From Isohypsibius dastychi (Eukaryota > Tardigrada > Eutardigrada > Parachela > Isohypsibiidae): a DNA stretch of 10,578 bases. The notes beneath the pieces were generated by a model that did no database searches, was not told the origin of the DNA, and was given only the letters and a program-made list of their open reading frames with translations. The position numbers and the translations under genes are program-made. Where the stretch lies: positions 1 to 10,578 of the forward strand of contig JAQIWT010001491.1 in NCBI GenBank assembly GCA_034696485.1. The letters run 5' to 3'. Of the stretch, positions 1 through 8,481 are shown piece by piece. Every line of letters starts with the position of its first letter. The first letter of the stretch is position 1.

Positions 1-201
1 GTCCGATTAATGACCTTGTAAATACGGATCGCACAGACTGAATATAGAAGGGCATTCGCATTTTATGGCACTTTCTTGCTGCTTCGCTAGACACAATGGC
101 ACCAACACATTGCTATTCTTCTCTCCTGTACGTCCTAAAATCGGTCTTTCCACCCACAGCACAGCATACACATCACCGTGGATTCACTGATTCGGCCATG
201 T

Positions 202-207
202 TTTATT
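202..207 (-). promoter_or_regulatory. Possible polyadenylation signal AATAAA (minus strand)
   Basis: TTTATT on the plus strand reads AATAAA on the minus strand. It lies about 90 nt downstream of the stop codon (298-300) of a minus-strand open frame with an acceptor-like start near 507. It is only meaningful if that frame is a real terminal exon; a lone hexamer occurs often by chance. Confidence 0.2.
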
Positions 208-225
208 CTGAATCATCTGAATCAT
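208..225 (+). repeat. 9-bp tandem repeat
   Basis: Two exact copies of CTGAATCAT stand side by side, followed by a degenerate third (CTGAGCATT). The period of nine keeps reading frame (Ser-Glu-Ser in one frame), but no gene is established here. Confidence 0.6.
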
Positions 226-1014
226 CTGAGCATTTGTCTCCTAGGAGGGCACAGTGCCCACGAGATGGCACTTTAGGTGTGACCTTTTTTAGCAACTCTA
301 TTCTGTAAGCATGAGCTCTCTGTCACAGCTCATCTGGCTCAGATTGGTGTAGCTCAAGGTTCGTCCATGTGGGATATAGTATGTATACTCAGTGGAAGAC
401 ACCTCAAGAAAATGGAGACGTTCTTCATCCGAACACAACACATTTATGACTCCACATGGCAGAGCCAAGACAGAAACATGGAGGGACGGGTTGGCGAAAT
501 ACATGACTACAAAAAAGGTATCAATCAAAACGATAGGAAGACCTTGTCGTTGAAACTCGCATCGCAGTGAAAAGGTTATAGTTCTTCACAGCTTCACAGT
601 GTAAGGTTTAGAAAACGAATGCAGAAAATGTCTATCAGTTCCGTTTTCCATCAACAAGTAGCTTCGTTTGAAAGTAACCAGGGCTCATCATAGTGACCAA
701 ATCTGGTGACAGGTCCGCCGGTACTATGTCCCCGGTATCTGGACGGCTCCTACAGCTGAGATGTGGTTCTCGACAACCTAATCTGTAGCGGAAATCCGGA
801 TGTGAGAGAGCATTAGGGTAATGGTGTGTTACTGTGTAGAAGATATGGTATTGATATTTCCTGTCGGCTGTGCAGCTAGAGCGAACCGTTGTGCGCCGTC
901 AAATATGTAATGTCCATCATTATGAGTTCTCTTCGTTTGTGCAAAATCTACAGTACAGTTGAACTTACTGTTCTGGTTTGCAATTTTTTTTAACCTGGCA
1001 AAAACAGCAGCCTA

Positions 1015-1045
1015 GGACATAACTTCTACAAACCCGGACATAACT
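1015..1045 (+). repeat. 10-bp direct repeat, 21-bp period
   Basis: GGACATAACT occurs at 1015-1024 and again at 1036-1045, i.e. two helical turns apart. There is no adjacent gene or other sign of a mobile element; it could be a pair of protein-binding sites or chance. Confidence 0.6.
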
Positions 1046-1377
1046 CATTCCGAAGAAGTGACCAGGAATGATGTACTACCATAAACAGACGATGTGAATT
1101 ACGAGTCCGACCGAATGCAAAGCACTTTATCTACGCTGGTACCATCTCACGAGCTCGATTGATCTAAATACTGTGTAACTGGTTAGTCCCATCGGGTCGC
1201 TACTTCACTGCACGGCAAGACTTCATCCCCAGAACGCGCAATCCAACCAGAAAACGGCTAATCATCAGAAGCTTCACATGAAGGCATGTTGCTTGACGAG
1301 GAGGAAATACAATGGCTATAGGTCGCTGATTTAGTCAATTGTCAACTGTCATTAACAGGGTATACAAATGCACTTGG

Positions 1378-1425
1378 AGATAAGTCATCCAGTGAAGGGG
1401 CTTATCTAGGTCACTCCAGATGACC
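1378..1425. repeat. Two adjacent inverted repeats
   Basis: AGATAAG (1378-1384) is mirrored by CTTATCT (1401-1407), and immediately after it GGTCA (1409-1413) is mirrored by TGACC (1421-1425). The GGTCA half-sites resemble nuclear-receptor half-sites (AGGTCA), and AGATAAG matches the GATA-factor core WGATAR. Both readings are motif matches only. Confidence 0.4.
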
Positions 1426-2370
1426 CTTGTCGAATACCTCACGGATTCGAACTCAAACCTCCTCGATCGATCCATGAGGCTTGATGATCAATTCATTCTT
1501 TGCAACAAGGTCCCTCATCAGAGGTTATGTTCCGCCATCAAGCGTGTCAAAGAACTGCAATTCTGGTAGCAAGTTTCCTCAGCGTGTCAGGGTAAGGAAA
1601 TGTCTTTCACCTTGTAAGACGGCCATTAAGCATGGGTGACGTCTATCCGAGTACAACATCACATCATGCGAGTCTTTCTCCAGAAGGAATGAAACCTTTG
1701 ACGCGCCCCGGTGATTTCGTCGCTCACTCAACTCTTACTGTATATCGTCACCCAAGCTCAATTTAGCATCTAGAACACCTGGAACGTTGGTTGAGATGAT
1801 TTCGCGTGTGGTCAGGGTTTTTCATAATACCGTATAGCTGGGGTTGACCCAAGAAGCAGTCAGTTCAGTTCGCACCTGTTGAAAAAGTTTCCAGTGTCGT
1901 TCAGTTGTGCTTGGTTGCAGTGTAGTGTACGAGTGTCGTGTACAGATAACTGCAAGCCAAATACTGTAGTGGAGAAAAACTAATCCTGTCACCTTGAAAA
2001 CAAGCTACCAATGATACCTTGAACCTTAAAAAGCTACTCGGGTCCTTAATGCGGTTTTCCAGAAGTTGAAACATTGGACATTTTTTAGTTTACCATCGCA
2101 GAAAACACTCAAGTGACCTGGTGCGATCCAACGTAGCATAATGTGCTCTGCGGCAGGGTAATACCACATGCATATGAACACTTGTGATCTTCTTCTCGGA
2201 ATCCAATATCTCAACCAATTTCGCAATTAGGCATATGCTATTTTAAACCACTAGCAATTACGCGATCAACCAAATGGTTTCTTTGACTCGCTTTGATCAT
2301 GGTTCTCGGAAGTAGATGATTATTTATAAGTTGTTCTTCAAGATGTTTCCAAATTGGTTTGGGAATGTGT

Positions 2371-2404
2371 TATAAAACCAGGCCTCCTTCTCTCTTGCTC
2401 ACAT
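2371..2404 (+). promoter_or_regulatory. Candidate distal core promoter (TATA box + initiator)
   Basis: TATAAAA at 2371-2377 is followed by TCACAT (2399-2404), whose A at 2401 lies 30 bp from the first T of the TATA box. This is the usual spacing for a TATA-initiator core promoter. A transcript starting here would have a leader of about 290 nt before the ATG at 2693 and would include an in-frame upstream ATG at 2606 and a 13-codon upstream ORF beginning at 2544. Confidence 0.45.
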
Positions 2405-2580
2405 CTTCAATAACATAGAACTGGCATTCCTCCCCAACAACCCAACCAAACGTCAACACAGCTCGGGGCTCATTCAATAGACCGGAAGGACGGGAGGAAG
2501 CGCGAAAATAAATCATAACAAACACAACATCACAAGAACGGGGGAATGCCCGCCAGGCCAAGTTACATCCAACGCTACAC

Positions 2581-2616
2581 TATATAAAGCGGTTGTTTTT
2601 TAACGATGTGTCACAA
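2581..2616 (+). promoter_or_regulatory. Candidate proximal core promoter (TATA box + initiator)
   Basis: TATATAAAG at 2581-2589 is followed by TCACAA (2611-2616), whose A at 2613 lies 30 bp after the TATAAA start at 2583. The arrangement repeats that of the distal candidate 210 bp upstream. A transcript starting near 2613 would carry an 80-nt leader and begin translation at 2693. It would exclude the upstream ATG at 2606. Confidence 0.5.
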
Positions 2617-2692
2617 ACTTTCAAACCAGCTTCTTCTTTTGGAAAAAGATAACTTCGTAGTATTTCGAGGATTATTTTCCGTGCAAAGTCAA

Positions 2693-2996
2693 ATGGCTGA
2701 TAGGAGATCATCAAAGGAATGGGTGCCTGGTGAGGCCCGAGCGGTAAGTCCATTCTGGTGACCTTTTTCATTTTCATGACCTTTCATTAATTCCGTTGCA
2801 GCAATTTCAACGAGAGGTGGATAATATGAAAGCCGTAATAAAAGACCCAAAGGAATTATCGGAGGAAGAGAAGTTCCTACGAATGAGCGAGAACCAACGT
2901 CGTGCTAGCCTTCGAACGCCAGCCGATGATGAAGCCTTCCGCAAATTCCAAGAGACATGCGGCAAACCCTTCAACCCTGAACCCTGTGAATTCTAA
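2693..2996 (+). CDS. Small two-exon gene, 81-aa protein of unknown function
   Basis: Exons are 2693-2743 and 2802-2996, joined in phase 0 across a 58-nt intron with a consensus donor (gtaagt) and a pyrimidine-rich acceptor (ttgcag). The product is 81 aa, hydrophilic and highly charged, with no signal peptide or membrane segment. A likely helical, acidic/basic middle (about residues 18-50) leads to R50-R51-A52-S53-L54, a textbook protein-kinase-A consensus, followed by T56-P57; the N-terminus has R4-R5-S6-S7. The C-terminus is Pro-rich with two cysteines (C70, C79). I do not recognise the family. ATG 2693 is chosen because it follows the proximal TATA/initiator. An in-frame ATG at 2606 would add 29 residues, and the frame is closed by TAA at 2585. 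The good splice consensus and stop-free join make it a likely real gene, tail to tail with the RPS6KC1-like gene. Confidence 0.75.
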
Positions 2997-3496
2997 AAGC
3001 GCAACTTCCTCATTCTTTTTGCAGAATGGCTTTTTTAATTTCTCGCTCCCCGGTTTGAAGCCCTTTGTTGTATAAAATTTGTACGAGATTGGTAAAGAAT
3101 GGTGACTGAACAAGTTTAGAAGACTAATTGTTGATTGAAATGCGGACATGAAAGTGATGGGATGTAGTAAATATAAAAACTCTACAACGTTCGTCAAATT
3201 AATCCTCTCGGCGCAATAATAGCCGGATGAGTTCAAGCAAACGAAAATTGCACACAGCATACCACCAATCAAATTCAAATGAAACAAGAGCTTCCTGTGA
3301 CTATTATATGGTTTCTACTCTGTTCTCCAAAGCTCGTGAATATCTCATAACTTTATCACCGGCTACGTGCTTCAAATAACTACATGCATAACAAAAAACA
3401 ATAAGGGAAAGAAATAATTACGTAAAAATAATAAACTTGATACCTACGGAAATAAAACTCTGTAGAGAAATAAAAAAAACACTAACAATTTGCATG
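2997..3496. other. Convergent 3' intergenic/UTR region
   Basis: This 500-bp gap lies between the stop codons of two convergent genes and is AT-rich, with no credible coding frame of its own. It should hold both 3' UTRs. Plus-strand AATAAA hexamers cluster at its right end. On the minus strand only variants are visible: GATAAA (plus-strand 3352-3357) and ATTAAA (plus-strand 3034-3039). Confidence 0.6.
3430..3474 (+). promoter_or_regulatory. Cluster of three AATAAA polyadenylation signals
   Basis: Exact AATAAA hexamers occur on the plus strand at 3430-3435, 3451-3456 and 3469-3474. They are the first canonical signals after the stop of the 81-aa gene (2996), which would give that gene a 3' UTR of roughly 450-500 nt. 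The last lies 23 bp short of the stop codon of the opposite gene (3497-3499). AT-richness makes some hexamers expected, but three within 45 bp is suggestive. Confidence 0.45.
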
Positions 3497-6400
3497 CTAG
3501 GAGGTCCTATTCGAGGAAATCACAGTTGGATCATGGATAGTTTTCCAGTTAAGTGTTTGAAAGAAGGGATGGATTTTGGCTTGGTGAAGAGTTATTCGCT
3601 GGCGTGGGTGGCATTTCAACAGCTGCAAAACACAAAAACAAAACTATCCATTTTCAGTTTGAAATGTAAGGGCAACAGCGACAACGTCAACGGCGCCAAT
3701 GAACTCAACCAATGACATACTTTCTTGATGAGATCTTCAGCATCTCCACTTAATCCAGACGGAAGGGTTAAACTACCCTCCATCATTCCGACATCATACC
3801 AATTATAACAATCAAACCTCTGCAATCAAATCAAAAACATAAACCAACATGTCCAAGCAGCTTTTAATATAATCATCAAATTACAAAACTAGAAAATTTT
3901 TCGTGAATGATTCTTTTTATGGACAGAAAGTAGTACCTGTCCAGCAAAACTCTCGAACATAATAACACCGATGCTCCATAAATCACACAATTTCGAACTT
4001 GAATCCTGCTGGCCTCGTCGGATTTCTGTAATAATAAGTACACGTTGATCCGAGATTCTACTCTCTTCATCAAGAAGTCCTACATACCAGGCGCAATGTA
4101 ATAAGATGGCATTTCATGGAGGTCATCGTTGCTTGTTAAATCTGTCATTACGCTGTTCCACTGACTAAAATAAGTCAACTTGATGTGACCTGTCAAAGAG
4201 AAAGAAGAGCGATAATGCGCTTGATGCCGCGACAAAAAGCTTACTACATGACTTAGGACATACACTGTACGAAGAGGAACAAACAGACTTATTCTTCACA
4301 TATTTCTAACCGGACTTTTACTTGAACATAAGATGCAATTTCTAACTAAGTTACGCAGTTAGCCTACTCAAGTATGGAACATTGTTTAACAAAATTTTGC
4401 GAAAGAAAACAATGTTCACCGGAAAGAAGAACACATTTTCATACCTTTTTCGCCAAGGAGAATGTTCTTCATGCTCAAATTCTCACAAATAATGCCCATC
4501 TCATGAAGTTCTTCAATGGCGCATATAATCTCACCCATCCAAGTGCGAACCAAATTCTCGGGAACGCGTTTCTCAGGAAATGAATAACACTCCTTGTCAT
4601 GCTTGTCTCCTACCGACTTGAAATCGCCTCCATGCGGCTCCTCTAACGTTCCCGTTGAATCGCCCTCAGTCGCTTCCGGTGAATGCGGGGGCTGGACAGC
4701 GTTCAGTTTGGAAGAAGCAGGATCCAAAAGAGCAGGTTGGGGAACTTGTTGACTGACCTCAAGTGTTCGTTCAATCGTCTGCAGTAATCTGCGAAACGCC
4801 AAACAACAAGATAAGTTTGTAAGTGTAATAAGTAAGTAGAACGAAGCCACAATTTTCTGCTGTATAACAACTTAGTCTTCTAATTTTCGAGAAATATGTC
4901 TACAATGTTATAAGAACGAAAGCTAACATGTAGACTTACTGCCTAGATTTCTTAATGAGCTGGTCCGAATCGAGTTCTGCAATATTTTTCCATTCCACTA
5001 ATCCACTCATATTCTCAAATGATTCCACTTTCCCAAGAGCGGACAAGTCATCCCCGTTATCAATTTCCGGTGTCAATAACGAAATTTCCGGAGCAAACAA
5101 TAAGTCGGCTTCGTCTTCTTCTCCTTCGGAAACTGAGATGGAATGCTCGATTTGAACCAATGAGGACTTTCTCCTGGGATGCGGGCTGTTGTTCGATCCA
5201 TCACCAGCGGCATATTTGAGGAATAAATCACCATAATCGCTTCGCTGACTTTCTGATATGATATCCGTCGGTTTGCGTTTCAAGAGCGAAATGTCCAGAC
5301 TGGATTGTCGTTTCGAAGACGTCAAGCGAGAACGCGAACCCGTCTGAAAATAAGACAAGGACATTCAGATCCTTAACCGAATAAAGAATGAATCGTTCTT
5401 TTGGCTGAAAATCCGTTTCAAACAAATAAATGCTCAGACTCACATTGGCTTTGGAGCCATATTCGCGAACATATGTCCACAAGTTCCCACCTGGTGCGCG
5501 CTCAATAATCAGATGAATGGAATATTCAGTTTCGATAACACGAAATAGCTGGACCATAAATCTGTGAGGACCCAATGGAACAATCGTCTTCCGATCTGCA
5601 TTGCGACTGGCGCATTTCGTCAACGTCTACCAAAACAAAACATTTAAAACCGATCGCACCGGCATGAAACACTTAATTATATCATAGCTCAAGTTCAGTA
5701 TTTTGTGTCTCATTCGTTTGTAATTGGACTACTCACTTTGATAATAAAAGTTTCATTGGATTTCCGATGCCTCACGAGGATGACACTAGCACATAATACC
5801 TTGATAACCTAAAACAAAATTCCTCGTTAAATGATTTTCATTAATCCCAAGTTTAATTCATACCGTATATTCGGACAATTCACTTCGACTTCCCGCAACA
5901 GAAGCGTAATCCAAATGAACCTTGAAGAAATGGCCTTGATTAAATTCATTGAAAAGTGAAATTCGACAGGGCTTACAAGATTTTCGATATCATCGCGGCA
6001 ACTCTCGTTGATGTGTTCTGCATAGATTTTCTCCGCTTTAACCAAATACTTGGCCGCTTTTCTTCTAACAGCATCTCTCCTGATCGCATCGCCGTCGTCT
6101 GAAAATAACCACAACTTTGGCAAGTTTTTCCGAAATTATGAAACACATCGGAAGATACAATTTGGATGTCAGGGCCGACAAACTATTCAAACACAGTAGA
6201 AAATAAAAATGATATCAATATACAAAACACTCCGAAGGATATTCTGGGATGAAAACTATAAGCGACACCTGTTTTGATAATTCTGACGGACGGATGACCA
6301 ATTTCATGAATTGCGAAGTTGAAGTTGTAAGGCGCCTCCCCGAAAAACACAACCCTTTTTCCCATCGGTAGAAAATTAGCTGTTTCATATGTGAGCGGAC

Positions 6401-7805
6401 AAAAAGAATAACCACTCACTTTGAACACCCTTTAGAAGAATATCGATTCCCAGTTTGTACATTCCAAATGCGACTTCGTAATCTCCGAGAGCTTCTTTAG
6501 CCGATGCTCTGGATAAATGATGGCCAGCAATGAACAAATAATCCTCCGAATTAACTGAACTCCTCTCAACGACAGGCATATTCCCACTTCCGGCTGAGTG
6601 CGTTTCTTCTTCAAAAGTCCTCTCTAATCTTGCCGGAAGAACGTCCAACATCGAAGAAGCTGTGCAATCTAATGTTGAAACCGGAAGTTCATCAGAGGAA
6701 ACCGATTCTTCGAGTTCATCAGAACAGATAGACGTCTCTTCATCGTTTCTCATTCGATGTGCCCAAATTCCGCTATCACCACTTTGGGGACTTTGAGGAT
6801 AGCTGCAAAATAAGAGAAGATACAATAACAACTGGATTCATAAAAGAAAAGCTGGTTACCTAAGTTTATCATCCACGGGAGAAAGCCTTTCTTCCGGTGA
6901 AGCAGGGGTGGATGGCCTGATATGATCCAAGTAAAGCCGTTTTGGTTCAAGTGGTTCGGTGGGATCACATCCAGATTTGTGCAGAACGCTTTCACCTCCC
7001 ACTAGAAACTCCCTGAATATATCGTTGCGACAGAGAATGGGATAAGAGCTGACAAAGTTGAGGAGATGCTCGGCTGCTTGACGACGTTGCTCGATGACCA
7101 ACTCGTCATTCTTATCTGAAAATGACAAAAATATTAACAAATGGATATCACTGATCGGAAATTCTGCTGAAAATTCGGATATTGATTACTAATTGGTTGT
7201 GAAAGTGAAAAGAACAAAAACCTAATCCAAAATAACTAATTCCTCCAAACAGAAACTCCAATATTGGGGCACTTTTATGACGACACTTTGATCAATCATA
7301 CTTCAATTTAATATGTAACAAGTTCAGCTTAATTCAGTCTCGGAATATTAAGAGAACAAGACTTTCTTAATGGCGCCAAACGTCGAAATATAACTTACGA
7401 AAAACGGTCGGCTTCGGAAAAGCTGGGAAGGTTCCTTTCAGAAATAGCGCTGTATGCAGCGAGGCAAGATGTTTGTGTACAACCACGAAATCTGAATATC
7501 TTTTCCACCATAAAACCTTGATGCAAAACAAACCAAGTTTTATTAAACATTTTTTCGGAAGAGTTAATAGAATACTCACCTCTTGAATCTGCGCCGATAT
7601 ATCAAAAGGAATGACCTAGAAAACAAGAACAGCCATGGATAAAAGAATGCAATACACTAAAATTCAACGCGATAAAACAACTCACCTGCAACGTGACTTT
7701 GTACAAAGTGTGCCCTCGTTGATGCTTTTGAGTTTCAGAAACGACAAAATGCCAAGATGATGAGGACTTACTCCCGCGTTCATCCACGTTCAGCCAGCTC
7801 ATCAT
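3497..7805 (-). CDS. RPS6KC1: PX-MIT-pseudokinase protein, RPS6KC1 (RPK118)-like, 817 aa
   Basis: Fourteen exons on the minus strand: 7805-7686, 7615-7580, 7516-7399, 7115-6860, 6802-6420, 6098-5977, 5808-5737, 5626-5444, 5343-4940, 4788-4445, 4189-4088, 4025-3937, 3819-3721, 3622-3497. All introns are GT-AG; the exons total 2454 nt with no internal stop, giving 817 aa. The start ATG 7805 has an in-frame TGA nine codons upstream. Residues ~18-135 are a PX domain (WWKRYSDF at 55-62, then the Pro-rich FPAFPKP segment), which binds PI3P in this family. Residues ~260-338 are a MIT helical hairpin. The kinase fold starts near 346: K369 is kept, a ~220-residue polar, acidic insert splits the lobes (~424-643), and APE (712-714) and DxWSxG (728-733) are present. 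The Gly loop is absent, HRDL reads CENL (666-669) and DFG reads YFS (686-688), so it is probably catalytically dead. In mammals RPS6KC1 is endosomal and binds sphingosine kinase 1 and PRDX3; this copy is shorter than the ~1066-aa human protein. Confidence 0.93.
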
Positions 7806-8481
7806 ATCCACTACATCTCTAGCCAAAGCCCTTCAATCAGTTTGACAAACTTCTTGGTTAAGATTATGCTTTGAAGACGAAGCAACAAGTAGATACGTTC
7901 CGAATTCCACGCAAGTCATTTGAAAGCGATAATTGTTTTGTTTTGGATCGTACCCCAATCAACCAATCAAATTCGATCAATCAAAGGTGGTGGCTGGGGG
8001 TCTTGGGGGTCTGCCCAGATGGCCAGCCCAGCGGAGAAATCGATTGATCTGGACCTTTGTTTCTCGCATACCGAACCTGCATCCACCAGTGACTCAGTTC
8101 TTCCTGGAATTCACTAACCTGATCAAGTTTGTTTTCAAGATTCGATGGTTGTTTGGTTTTCAGTATATATATTTCAGGTCGAAAACCTGGAGAAAACCAG
8201 ACTCTGAGAAAAATGCCGTTCGGCGTAGGAGTTTCGGTTGTTGGCACAAATGCGATCATTACCCATGACTGTATGGGCGAGTGGGACATCTCATGGTGTC
8301 AACCCAGCACGCTGTAACGTATTGCCATTTTGCAGTGCCACTCTGCATGTGTCAGATGGTGAAAATGGGTCCTTGAAGCTTGTTTCCATCGCTCGCTGAC
8401 ATTTATTATTTGTTGTTGATGGTGGATTTTTATATTCCCTGATCATCATCCTCCCCCATCACCGCAAAACTGGCCGGGGAA
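7806..8481. promoter_or_regulatory. Divergent intergenic region between RPS6KC1-like and CK1-alpha genes
   Basis: 676 bp separate the two start codons, which point away from each other, so both 5' UTRs and promoters should be here. Two CCAAT boxes (7955-7959 and 7963-7967) sit in a run of repeated ATCAA words (about 7956-7984), about 150 bp upstream of the RPS6KC1-like ATG. A G-rich patch with two G5 runs follows (7986-8009). TATATATA at 8164-8171 is a possible TATA box for CK1-alpha but has no clear initiator 30 bp on. In-frame stop codons close both genes upstream (7833-7835 on the minus strand, TGA 8440-8442 on the plus strand). Overlapping open frames on both strands here look like chance. 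Confidence 0.55.

Larger units (their letters stand above)
1..2370. other. Intergenic stretch without a recognisable gene
   Basis: About 2.4 kb with no open frame I can tie to a protein family. Open frames are all under about 80 codons and occur on both strands, as expected by chance at this base composition; between about 570 and 2025 no ATG-started frame reaches 60 codons. Visible small structures are a 9-bp tandem repeat (208-225), a 10-bp direct repeat (1015-1024 and 1036-1045), a 7-bp inverted repeat (1378-1384 with 1401-1407), a GGTCA/TGACC inverted repeat (1409-1425), and a 9-bp direct repeat (1541-1549 and 1581-1589). A weak candidate 3' exon on the minus strand is described under findings. 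The stretch may be intergenic, intronic to a gene outside the window, or contain fast-evolving exons I cannot recognise. Confidence 0.6.

Noticed and set aside
1443-1454. tRNA T-arm / SINE B-box-like word on the minus strand (GAGTTCGAATCC)
   Set aside because: The flanking bases do not form the five-pair T stem, no A-box or cloverleaf could be found upstream, and such a word is expected by chance every few kilobases.
1395-1850. A minus-strand frame that reads like a decayed gene, with stops roughly every 13-51 codons
   Set aside because: The mean distance between stops is close to random expectation, other frames look equally plausible (for example a 49-codon plus-strand frame from 1420), and nothing matches a known family or element.
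2026-2226. 66-codon minus-strand open frame (and another open frame in the same stretch)
   Set aside because: Two frames are open in parallel, which argues against selection on either. No family was recognised and there is no clear acceptor.
2877-3287. 136-codon minus-strand open frame overlapping the 81-aa gene
   Set aside because: It is antisense to the coding exon and runs into the shared 3' region. It has no recognisable motif, and the plus-strand frame has splice support.
7824-7826. Earlier non-ATG start for the RPS6KC1-like protein
   Set aside because: The in-frame TGA at 7833-7835 closes the frame, and ATG 7805 (or the adjacent ATG 7802) has a purine at -3 and gives an N-terminus of the length expected before a PX domain. 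An upstream coding exon spliced at 7830 cannot be fully excluded, but none was found.
7933-8317. Overlapping open frames of 62-111 codons on both strands between the divergent genes
   Set aside because: Several frames are open at once on both strands, none resembles a protein family, and the region is the expected promoter/5' UTR space.
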